Source of the DNA: Thermus thermophilus HB8
Lineage (GTDB): Bacteria; Deinococcota; Deinococci; Deinococcales; Thermaceae
Assembly (NCBI RefSeq): GCF_000091545.1
Contig: NC_006462.1
Span: forward strand, 124,001-188,000
Length of the DNA: 64,000 nt
Direction of reading: 5' to 3'
The notes beneath the pieces were generated by a model, which was not told the origin of the DNA, ran no database searches, and saw only the letters and a list, made by a program, of their open reading frames with translations. Position numbers and translations under genes: made by a program. Positions within the stretch are counted from its first letter, which is position 1. Every line of letters starts with the position of its first letter. This document shows, piece by piece, positions 16,026 to 23,019 of this stretch.

Positions 16026-16901
16026 ATGCGGGCGACCCTCTTCCGCCTCTACTTCCAAGGCCCCCTCAAGGCCCTCCCCCGGGCCCCCACCCTCCTGGGC
16101 CACCTCTTCTGGTGGTACCGGTACACCCACGGGCGGGAAGCTTTGGAGGAGCTTTTAGAGAGGTTCCGTCAGGAGCCCCCTTTCCGCCTTTCCAGCGTCT
16201 ACCCCGAGGGCTGGCTTCCCCGGCCCAAGCTTCCCCCCGTGCAGGTGGAGGAAACCACCCTGCGGAAGGCCCTGAAGAGCCTCTCCCTGGTGCGCCTGGA
16301 CACTTTCCAGGCCCTGGCGGAAAGGGGGGAGGAGGCCCTCCTCGAGGCCCCCGAGGTCCAGGGAAAGGCCAGGCCCCCGGAGATGCGGAGGCTCCGCCGC
16401 ACCCGGGTGGGGGTGGACCGGGCCGCGGGCACGGCCCGCCCCGGCGTCCTCTTCACCCAGGAGTACCTTTTCCCCGACCCCAGGACCCCCTATGCCCTTT
16501 ACGTCCTGGGGGAGGCCCCCTTTGACCTCGGGGAGGCCCTCGCCTTCGTGGGGGAAATGGGCTACGGGGGGCAGGCCAGCCTGGGCCTCGGGCGCTTCCG
16601 GGTGGAAGGCCCCTTTGCGGTGGAGCTTCCCGAGGCCAAGGAGCCGAACGCCTACGCCACCCTGGCTCCGGGGCCCTTGGAAGAGGCCCTCTACTACGAG
16701 GTGGAGCCTTACTGGGGCAGGCTCGGGGGGGCCTACGTGGGGGCCCGGCCCTTCAAAAGGCCCTACCTAAGGGCCAAGGAGGGGAGCGTCTACCGGGGGC
16801 CCACCCACCGCCTGCTGGAGGTGACCCCCACGGAGCCCCCGGAGGCGGGGGCGCGGGTGTGGGAGGCCCTCGTGGTCTTTCCCTTGGGGGTGAGGGTATG
16901 A
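16026..16901 (+). CDS. csm4: Csm4, 5'-handle-binding subunit
   Basis: This 291-residue RAMP protein caps the base of the complex, binds the 5' handle of the crRNA and links Cas10 to the backbone. It starts with a RAMP strand (TLFRLYFQGPLKALPRAP), continues with LGHLFWWYRYTHG, contains RLRRTRVGVDRAAGTARPGV where Csm4 proteins bind the handle, and has the glycine-rich loop GYGGQASLGLGRFRVEG. Its TGA stop overlaps the csm5 start (ATGA). Position and length are those of csm4. Confidence 0.92.
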   Translation: MRATLFRLYFQGPLKALPRAPTLLGHLFWWYRYTHGREALEELLERFRQEPPFRLSSVYPEGWLPRPKLPPVQVEETTLRKALKSLSLVRLDTFQALAERGEEALLEAPEVQGKARPPEMRRLRRTRVGVDRAAGTARPGVLFTQEYLFPDPRTPYALYVLGEAPFDLGEALAFVGEMGYGGQASLGLGRFRVEGPFAVELPEAKEPNAYATLAPGPLEEALYYEVEPYWGRLGGAYVGARPFKRPYLRAKEGSVYRGPTHRLLEVTPTEPPEAGARVWEALVVFPLGVRV

Positions 16902-18052
16902 GGTTCCTGAGGAGCTTTCGCCTGGAGCTGGAGGCCCTAAGCCCCGTGCACGTGGGCACCGGGGAGGCCTACCCCGCCTACGCCTACGTGCCGGACTTCG
17001 CCAGGAAGGCGGTCCACCTCCTGGACCCCGCGGCCCTCCTCCTCGCCCTCCCCGAGGCTAGGCGCCGCCAGTACCTGGAGAAGGTGGCCCAGGGCCCCAA
17101 GGCGGCCCAGGAGGTCCTGCGCTATCTCCTGGAAGAAGACCAGCTTCCCCGGGAGGCCGTCCTCCACACCCTCCCCGCCAGCAAGGCCTTTTTGGAAGCC
17201 CTTCGCTCCGCCACGGAGGAGGCCCTCCTGGAGTACCGCCCCCTTCCCCGTTCCCCCCTGGGGGCCTACCTCCCCGGTTCCAGCGTCAAGGGGGCCTTGC
17301 GCACCGCCTGGCTCTTCCACGTCCTGGTGAGGGAGGGCAAGGTGGCGGTCTTTGACCGGAAGGAGGGGGTGTGGCGGCTCAGGGCCTGGCGGGAGGGGGA
17401 CGGGGGCACCCACGTCTACCCCTCCCGGAACCCCAGCCTTTACGAGAACCAGGCCTTTGAGGGCGCGGTCCTGGGCTACGCCCGCGAGGGGAAAGGGAGG
17501 CGGATGTCCTTGGACCTCTACCGCGACCCCTTCCGGGCGGTGCGCCTTTCGGACTCGGGGCCGGTGGAGACCTTCTTGAACCGCCTCGGGGTCTTCCACC
17601 CTCACAAGGACACCTCGAGGATGGTCCTCTTGGCGGAGACCTTCCGCATAGGCACCCGCTTCGCCCTCACCCTCCGCTACCACGAGGGCCTTAGCCGGGA
17701 CGGGGATGGGGAGCGGGGGGTGTCCATGCCCATTCCCCCGGAGGACTTGGTCCGGGCCCTCAGGGACTACTACGGGAAGGTGGCGGAGTGGGAGGAGGGC
17801 TTCGCCGAGGAGCACAGGCTTAAGCGGGCCCTGGAGGTCTACCGGGCCCTAAGGGAGCGGCTTCAGGACCCGGAGGCCTTCCCCCTCCGGGTGGGCTTTG
17901 GCTCGGGGAGGCTCGCCCTGCGCCTCGCCCTCCTCCTTCCCGAGGACCACCCCGAGGCCCAGGAGCCCAAGACCCGGAAGACCGCGGGGGCCCAGAACCC
18001 TGTGGACGGCTACCCCTTAGGCTGGATGGTGGGGAGGCTAGAGCCCCTCTAG
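16898..18052 (+). CDS. csm5: Csm5, 3'-end cap subunit
   Basis: The 384-residue RAMP protein caps the 3' side of the crRNA and is needed for crRNA maturation. It opens with FRLELEALSPVHVGTGEAY, typical for Csm5, and has the glycine-rich motif YLPGSSVKGALRTAWLFHVL and a late FGSGRLALRLALLLPE segment. The ATG at 16898 overlaps the csm4 stop; the open frame extends 13 codons further upstream, but that part lies inside csm4 and lacks the RAMP start. Ten bases separate it from csm6. Confidence 0.92.
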   Translation: MRFLRSFRLELEALSPVHVGTGEAYPAYAYVPDFARKAVHLLDPAALLLALPEARRRQYLEKVAQGPKAAQEVLRYLLEEDQLPREAVLHTLPASKAFLEALRSATEEALLEYRPLPRSPLGAYLPGSSVKGALRTAWLFHVLVREGKVAVFDRKEGVWRLRAWREGDGGTHVYPSRNPSLYENQAFEGAVLGYAREGKGRRMSLDLYRDPFRAVRLSDSGPVETFLNRLGVFHPHKDTSRMVLLAETFRIGTRFALTLRYHEGLSRDGDGERGVSMPIPPEDLVRALRDYYGKVAEWEEGFAEEHRLKRALEVYRALRERLQDPEAFPLRVGFGSGRLALRLALLLPEDHPEAQEPKTRKTAGAQNPVDGYPLGWMVGRLEPL

Positions 18053-18062
18053 GAGGTGAAGC

Positions 18063-19457
18063 GTGGAGGACCTTGACGCCCTTTGGGAGCGGTACCGGGA
18101 GGCGGTGCGGGCGGGGGGCAACCCCCAGGCCCTCTACCAGGAGATGGTCTGGCCTGCCCTCCTCGCCCTCTGGCGGGAGAAGCCCCGGGTCTACCCCTTT
18201 CCCCAGGCCTTCGCCGTGTCCGTGCACACCCTGGGGACGAGCCCCGAGGCCACGGCCCTCGCCATCTTGGGGGCCGGGGCGGAGCGGGTCTACGTGCTCC
18301 ACACTCCGGAAAGCGCCCGCTTCCTCCCCAGGCTTCGCCAGGACACGGGGAAGGACCTCTACCCCGTGGAGATCGGCAAGAGCGACGTGGAGGCCATCTA
18401 CCGGGAGGTGAAGCGGCTTTTGGAGAAGCACCCGGAGGTGCCCGTGGCCCTGGACCTCACCAGCGGCACCAAGGCCATGAGCGCGGGGCTTGCCGCCGCG
18501 GGCTTCTTCTTCCAGCGCTTTTACCCCAAGGTGCGGGTGGTCTACGTGGACAACGAGGACTACGACCCCGAGCTCCGCCGCCCCCGGGCGGGCACGGAAA
18601 AGCTCCGCATCCTCCCTAACCCCCACGAGGCCCTGGCGGAGGTGGACGCCCTCTTCGCCAAGGAGCTCTACGGGAAGGGGGAGTTCGGCCAGGCGGCGGC
18701 CTACTTCCGCGGCATGGTGGGGAGGACGGGGAACCAGGCCTACGCCCTCTACGCCCTCCTCGCGGAGATGTACCGGGCCTGGCGGGCCTTGGACTTCGGC
18801 GAGGCCTTGAAGGCGGGGAGGAAGCTCCTTGGCCAGCTCTCCCAGAACGTCTGGCTGAACCATCCCCTGAACGCCCGGAGGGAGGCCCTCGAGGCCCAGG
18901 TGGCCCTCCTCGAGGCCGTGGACCGCTTCCTGAAGGCCCGGGACTTCGCCCTTAAGGAGGGGGTGTACGGCCTCGCCCGAACCCTTTTGCACCTCGCCCA
19001 GGAGGCCAAGGAAGAGGCCGCCGTCCTCGCGGCCCTCTACGCCTACCGGGCCCTGGAGCTCCTCCTGCAGGAAAGGCTCGCCCTTCTCGGCAGGCGGGCC
19101 GAGGCCCCGGGGCTTTCCCCGGAGGAGGCGGAGGCTTTGCGGAAGGCCCTGGCGGAGCTTCTTGGGGTTTTGCCCGAGGAGGTGCGCCTTCCGGCCAAGC
19201 TCGGCCTTTTGGACCTCCTCGCCTTCCTCCGCCTGAAGGGGGATGAGGCGCTTGGCCGCCTTTCCTTGGCGGAGCTTCGGGGCCTCGCCGGGGCGCTCAA
19301 GGGGAGGAACAGCGCCCTCCTCGTCCACGGCTTTGACGTGCCCTCGCCCAAGGCGGTGGAGGGGATCGCCCGCCTGGCCCAGGGCCTCCTCCAGGACCTC
19401 GAGGCCCGGACCGCTCTCGGCCCCCTTTCCCCGGAGCCCGTCCCCCTGGGGTTTTAG
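18063..19457 (+). CDS. csm6: Csm6, cyclic-oligoadenylate-activated RNase
   Basis: This 464-residue protein has an N-terminal CARF domain (AFAVSVHTLGTSPEATALAI and the ligand loop VALDLTSGTKAMSAGLAAAGF) and a long helical region. A C-terminal HEPN domain carries R415-N416 and H422 in GRNSALLVHGF. The family degrades single-stranded RNA when cyclic tetra- or hexa-adenylate made by Cas10 binds the CARF dimer. The spacing of the catalytic residues agrees, from memory, with the structurally studied TTHB152 of T. thermophilus HB8. It starts with GTG after GGAGGTGAAGC and ends the Csm operon. A degraded gene region follows. Confidence 0.95.
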   Translation: MEDLDALWERYREAVRAGGNPQALYQEMVWPALLALWREKPRVYPFPQAFAVSVHTLGTSPEATALAILGAGAERVYVLHTPESARFLPRLRQDTGKDLYPVEIGKSDVEAIYREVKRLLEKHPEVPVALDLTSGTKAMSAGLAAAGFFFQRFYPKVRVVYVDNEDYDPELRRPRAGTEKLRILPNPHEALAEVDALFAKELYGKGEFGQAAAYFRGMVGRTGNQAYALYALLAEMYRAWRALDFGEALKAGRKLLGQLSQNVWLNHPLNARREALEAQVALLEAVDRFLKARDFALKEGVYGLARTLLHLAQEAKEEAAVLAALYAYRALELLLQERLALLGRRAEAPGLSPEEAEALRKALAELLGVLPEEVRLPAKLGLLDLLAFLRLKGDEALGRLSLAELRGLAGALKGRNSALLVHGFDVPSPKAVEGIARLAQGLLQDLEARTALGPLSPEPVPLGF

Positions 19458-19525
19458 CCGCCCTGGTCCCGGCCTTGGCGGAGCAGGAAGGTGGCGCGGG
19501 TCAGAGCCCTGGCGCCTTGACCTGG

Positions 19526-19795
19526 GATCACCGCCCCTCCCGGTCTTCCAGAACCGCTTTGGCGAGCCCGAGCCCGGCCACCTTCCCCAGGTAGCGGCGG
19601 TAGGCCTCTTCCATTTGGGCCGGGGTCACGGCCCGGTCGGCCACCTCCAAAAGCCCCTCCTCGGCCAGGGCCAGGAGCAGGGGGCCTCCTCCTCCGGGAG
19701 GAGGTCTAAGGCCAGGCGGAGGACCTCCGCCTCGGTGCGCCCCGTGGCGCGGGCTAAGCGCGTGCGCCTTTCCTCCGGGGCCAGGGGCCACTTGA
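19526..19795 (-). pseudogene. Frameshifted small gene, possibly an antitoxin-like DNA-binding protein
   Basis: Two reading frames on the minus strand complement each other. One reads WPLAPEERRTRLARATGRTE and continues AEVLRLALDLLPEEEAP. The other continues with LLLALAEEGLLEVADRAVTP, then QMEEAYRRYLGKVAGLGLAK and AVLEDREGR, followed by a stop. Joined, they would give a helical protein of about 85 residues whose first part looks like a ribbon-helix-helix or small antitoxin-type domain. The shift lies in the GAGGAGGAGG run near 19680-19700. No partner toxin is next to it. Function is unknown. Confidence 0.45.
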
Positions 19796-19895
19796 CACGA
19801 CGGAACAGGCATTTTTCTCGCTATCGCAAAGGGAAGTAAAGTAGCGAAGGTTCTTTTTGAGGCACATTTGGACGGGGTACACCGTTTCAGCGAGG

Positions 19896-20128
19896 TGCTA
19901 TAATGCCTTTGTCCGGACCTCCGGACGGGGATCTTGAAAGCCAGCTTTTCCCTTGCGGAAGGCGAATATGCGCTTTTTCTTTTCATCGCCCCTTCCTCCT
20001 GTGGCTTTCTATCGGTGTAAGCCCTCAAAAACCCTCATTATTCGCCGTGTGCATATTCCAAGCTTCATCTTTCTCACAAACCCCCCCTCTGGCGGCGCCG
20101 TCCAGGACGGGGTTCTTTGGGGGGTACC
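19896..20128 (+). promoter_or_regulatory. Promoter and leader of CRISPR array 2
   Basis: An extended -10 (TG-C-TATAAT, with TATAAT at 19899-19904) is followed by TCCGGACC-TCCGGA and then about 215 bp nearly identical to the leader of array 1, ending at the first repeat. The region upstream of the promoter is unrelated to that of array 1. No cas1 or cas2 is next to it, so acquisition here would use the proteins made near array 1. Confidence 0.8.
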
Positions 20129-20838
20129 GTTGCAAGGGATTGAGCCCCGTAAGGGGATTGCGACCGGAGGGGCCCCCTTCTCCCCCCGGGGCGGCATTTT
20201 CCCGGGTTGCAAGGGATTGAGCCCCGTAAGGGGATTGCGACTCCCGAGGCCCGGTAGTGGGCCGTTGACCTCGGGCGCCTCCGGTTGCAAGGGATTGAGC
20301 CCCGTAAGGGGATTGCGACGACCTTGAGGAGGGCTCCGAGTCTTTTCAGGGCGGGTGTTGCAAGGGATTGAGCCCCGTAAGGGGATTGCGACAACCCTCC
20401 GCGCCATCGCCTCCCGCCTCTACCACCTCTGTTGCAAGGGATTGAGCCCTGTAAGGGGATTGCGACCCGTAGATAAGGCGCCCGGGGACGACCACGTCAA
20501 GGCGCAGTTGCAAGGGATTGAGCCCCGTAAGGGGATTGCGACCGGGGATGTAGTCCCCGGAGCTAGCCGGGGGAGGACCTGTTGCAAGGGATTGAGCCCC
20601 GTAAGGGGATTGCGACGGTGCGAGGGGGTGGACCGCTAGTTGCGCCTCTATTCAAGATGTTGCAAGGGATTGAGCCCCGTAAGGGGATTGCGACCCGGGA
20701 AGGCCGTGGGCTCGGGCACCGCCGCCCCGAGGTTGCAAGGGATTGAGCCCCGTAAGGGGATTGCGACCACAGAGCGGCCCTTTGGGGTGGGTTAGAAGAA
20801 GAAGAAGTTGCAAGGGATTGAGCCCCGTAAGGGGATTG
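20129..20838 (+). CRISPR. CRISPR array 2, leader-proximal part (ten repeats, last one cut by IS)
   Basis: Repeats identical to those of array 1 start at 20129, 20206, 20284, 20357, 20431, 20507, 20581, 20659 and 20732. A tenth at 20807 is cut after GGGGATTG at 20838. The repeat at 20431 has one change (GAGCCCTG for GAGCCCCG), which weakens one stem pair to a wobble. Spacers are 37-42 bp. The missing CGAC of the tenth repeat is at 21999-22002 beyond the IS. Confidence 0.97.
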
Positions 20839-20853
20839 ATACTGTCTTGCCTG

Positions 20854-21807
20854 TCAAGCGACCCCTTGATCTAGCTGGGTTGCGTAGTACTCCCTGAGCC
20901 TTCCCATCATCCGCCTGAGGAGCTTGTGGGCCACGGCCACCAACGCCTGCTTCTTTCTCTTTCCCCGCGAGAGCAGGCGGTGGTAGAAGGCCCGCATCTC
21001 CGGGTCATGGCGCACCGCCACCAGGGCGCCCATGTAGAGCTTTCGCCGCAGGAGGGGAGGCCCTTTTTTGGAGAGCCGACTCCTCTCCACGCTCTTTCCC
21101 GACTCCTCCCGCTCGGGGATGAGCCCCGCGTAGGAGGCCGCCCTCTTCGCCCGGCCCCAGAGCTCTGGGGGCAGGAGGGCCAGCACCGCTGCCGCCACCT
21201 GGGGCCCCACCCCGGGCAGGGCCATCAGGACCTCGGCCTCGGGGAGGGTGGCGAGGAGGGCCTGGATCCTGGCCTCCACCTCCCCGAGAAGCCCCTTCAC
21301 GCAGGCCAGCTCCTTCTGGAGGAGGGCGAGGACCTCCTTGCTCCCCGCCCACTCCGCCGCCTCCATCTGGTTGAGGATGGTCCTTTCCCGCCCGGCCAAG
21401 TCCTCCCGGTAGCCCACCAGGGCTTTGAGCTCCCGGAGGGTTTCTGGGGGTAGGGTGTAGGCCCGGAGGTCTTCGTGGTAGACCTGGGCGTAGCGGGCGA
21501 GGAGGAGGGCGTCTTGGCGGTCGGTCTTCTGGCGTTCTCCCTTGGCCTTGCGGAAGGCGGCGAGGTGGTAGGGGTTGACCAGGGCCACCTGGAGGCGGTT
21601 TTCTGCCAGGAGCTTGAGGAGGGGGAGGTGGTAGGCGCTGGTGGGCTCCAGGGCGACCCAGGCGGGGTTGTGGTGGGCGAGGGCGGCGAGGAGGGCTTGA
21701 CGGCCTTCAGGGGAGTTGGGGAAGCGGAGGCGGGTGGGTTTGGGGGAGTTGGAGACGAGGGCCAGGTCCAGGTGGGTTTTGCTGACGTCAATGCCGGCGA
21801 AGGTCAT
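20854..21807 (-). CDS. IS110-family transposase (recombinase), copy 2
   Basis: The 317-residue protein equals copy 1 except at six positions (S56, E112, D113, R115, T123, T143 here). Five of them fall within about thirty residues of the linker after the DEDD domain. All active-site residues are kept: D7, E54, D96, D99 and the serine S225 in RAASYAGLIPE. The gene is intact with the same start context, so the element may still be mobile. The clustered changes suggest an older split between the copies or exchange with a third copy elsewhere. Confidence 0.95.
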   Translation of the reverse strand: MTFAGIDVSKTHLDLALVSNSPKPTRLRFPNSPEGRQALLAALAHHNPAWVALEPTSAYHLPLLKLLAENRLQVALVNPYHLAAFRKAKGERQKTDRQDALLLARYAQVYHEDLRAYTLPPETLRELKALVGYREDLAGRERTILNQMEAAEWAGSKEVLALLQKELACVKGLLGEVEARIQALLATLPEAEVLMALPGVGPQVAAAVLALLPPELWGRAKRAASYAGLIPEREESGKSVERSRLSKKGPPLLRRKLYMGALVAVRHDPEMRAFYHRLLSRGKRKKQALVAVAHKLLRRMMGRLREYYATQLDQGVA

Positions 21808-21996
21808 GGGCTCTCTCCTTTTGGTAACCTGAGGGAGGTGGCCACCCGACCCTGTGGGCCTTCCATGTGGATGCGGTCTTTGACGACCGGGATACTGTGC
21901 GGCGGGGAGGCCGGGGTGGGTGGCTACCGATCAATCCCGCGGGCGTGGTGGCCCGGCAACCGGGGCGGTGGGGCCTCCCTCAGGGGGCAAGATACA
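21808..21996 (-). ncRNA. Predicted bridge RNA of the IS110 element, copy 2
   Basis: The sequence is identical to the noncoding end of copy 1. It has the same closing stem, the same GGGATTG target-guide candidate (21938-21932) and the same ACAGTATC donor-guide candidate (21898-21891). Identity of this part while the transposase gene differs suggests selection or gene conversion on the guide region. Confidence 0.65.
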
Positions 21997-21998
21997 TG

Positions 21999-22979
21999 CG
22001 ACCTGGTCTCGGAGGGGGTGCGGTTGTGAGCCGGGCCCTGAGTTGCAAGGGATTGAGCCCCGTAAGGGGATTGCGACTTCGAAGCGCCCCGCCCCGAGGC
22101 ACTTCCCACACCCTTTCCCGTTGCAAGGGATTGAGCCCCGTAAGGGGATTGCGACGTGCTCCTTCAAACTCCTCTCCAGAGCCTCCTGGATCAGTTCATG
22201 TTGCAAGGGATTGAGCCCCGTAAGGGGATTGCGACACTCCCTCTACGCCCCCTAACTCGCGGTACGCGAAGAGGGGTTGCAAGAGATTGAGCCCCGTAAG
22301 GGGATTGCGACGACAGGTAAGGGTGTAGAGGTCGTCCAGCTTCATAAGTTGCAAGAGATTGAGCCCCGTAAGGGGATTGCGACAAGTGAGGATGTACCCC
22401 CGCCCCTTGAGCTTCTTCTCGTTGCAAGGGATTGAGCCCCGTAAGGGGATTGCGACCTTTGCGCCGCGCGGCCTAGCGCCGACCGCGTATCCCGTTGCAA
22501 GGGATTGAGCCCCGTAAGGGGATTGCGACCTTTAAGGGAGTCGCCTTCGCCCACGTCTTCCTTGGTGTTGCAAGGGATTGAGCCCCGTAAGGGGATTGCG
22601 ACATTCTCCAACGAACCATGAGATTCACCCCCTTTGAGATTCGTTGCAAGGGATTGAGCCCCGTAAGGGGATTGCGACGCGAGGAGCCGCCGCACCCCGA
22701 TGATGCGCCCCTGGTCGTTGCAAGGGATTGAGCCCCGTAAGGGGATTGCGACTCCTTCTTTGGGCCAGCTGATGCCCCAGGCAAGCCCCGGTGTTGCAAG
22801 GGATTGAGCCCCGTAAGGGGATTGCGACGCTTCTCCGTTGCGCTGAGTTCGCCGTTGCTCCAGACATGGGTTGCAAGGGATTGAGCCCCGTAAGGGGATT
22901 GCGACGTGTGGCCGCGGCTGCGCGCCGCGCGGCCCTTGCGCCCATGCGTTGCAAGGGATTGAGCCCCGTAAGGGGATGG
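21999..22979 (+). CRISPR. CRISPR array 2, distal part (13 repeats after the IS)
   Basis: It begins with CGAC (21999-22002) and a 39-bp spacer. Repeats start at 22042, 22120, 22200, 22276, 22348, 22421, 22494, 22567, 22643, 22717, 22793, 22870 and 22948. Those at 22276 and 22348 share one change (CAAGAG for CAAGGG), which suggests that one repeat was copied from the other during acquisition. The last repeat breaks down after GGGGAT and runs into the upstream region of can1. Counting the split repeat once, array 2 has 23 repeats. Confidence 0.97.
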
Positions 22980-22996
22980 CCTCGGGCCTGGGCTTG

Positions 22997-23019
22997 TATC
23001 CTTTCCCTAGGAGGCGTCC
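22997..23019 (+). promoter_or_regulatory. Possible promoter and ribosome site of can1
   Basis: TATCCT (22997-23002) is a possible -10 directly beyond the last repeat. TAGGAGG (23008-23014) is a good ribosome-binding sequence six bases before the ATG. The gene may also be reached by read-through from array 2. Confidence 0.4.

Larger units (their letters stand above)
20839..21998. mobile_element. IS110-family element, copy 2 (IS1000-like), inserted in a CRISPR repeat
   Basis: This copy is also 1160 bp, with the same junctions as copy 1: GGGGATTG|ATACTGTC on the left and AAGATACATG|CGAC on the right. It has the same orientation relative to the repeat. Its noncoding 190 bp are identical to copy 1, whereas the transposase gene has several substitutions. 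There is no target duplication. Confidence 0.92.

Noticed and set aside
22948..22979. A second type of CRISPR repeat at the array ends
   Set aside because: The end repeats at 12064 and 22948 are degraded copies of the same repeat, as usual for leader-distal ends.
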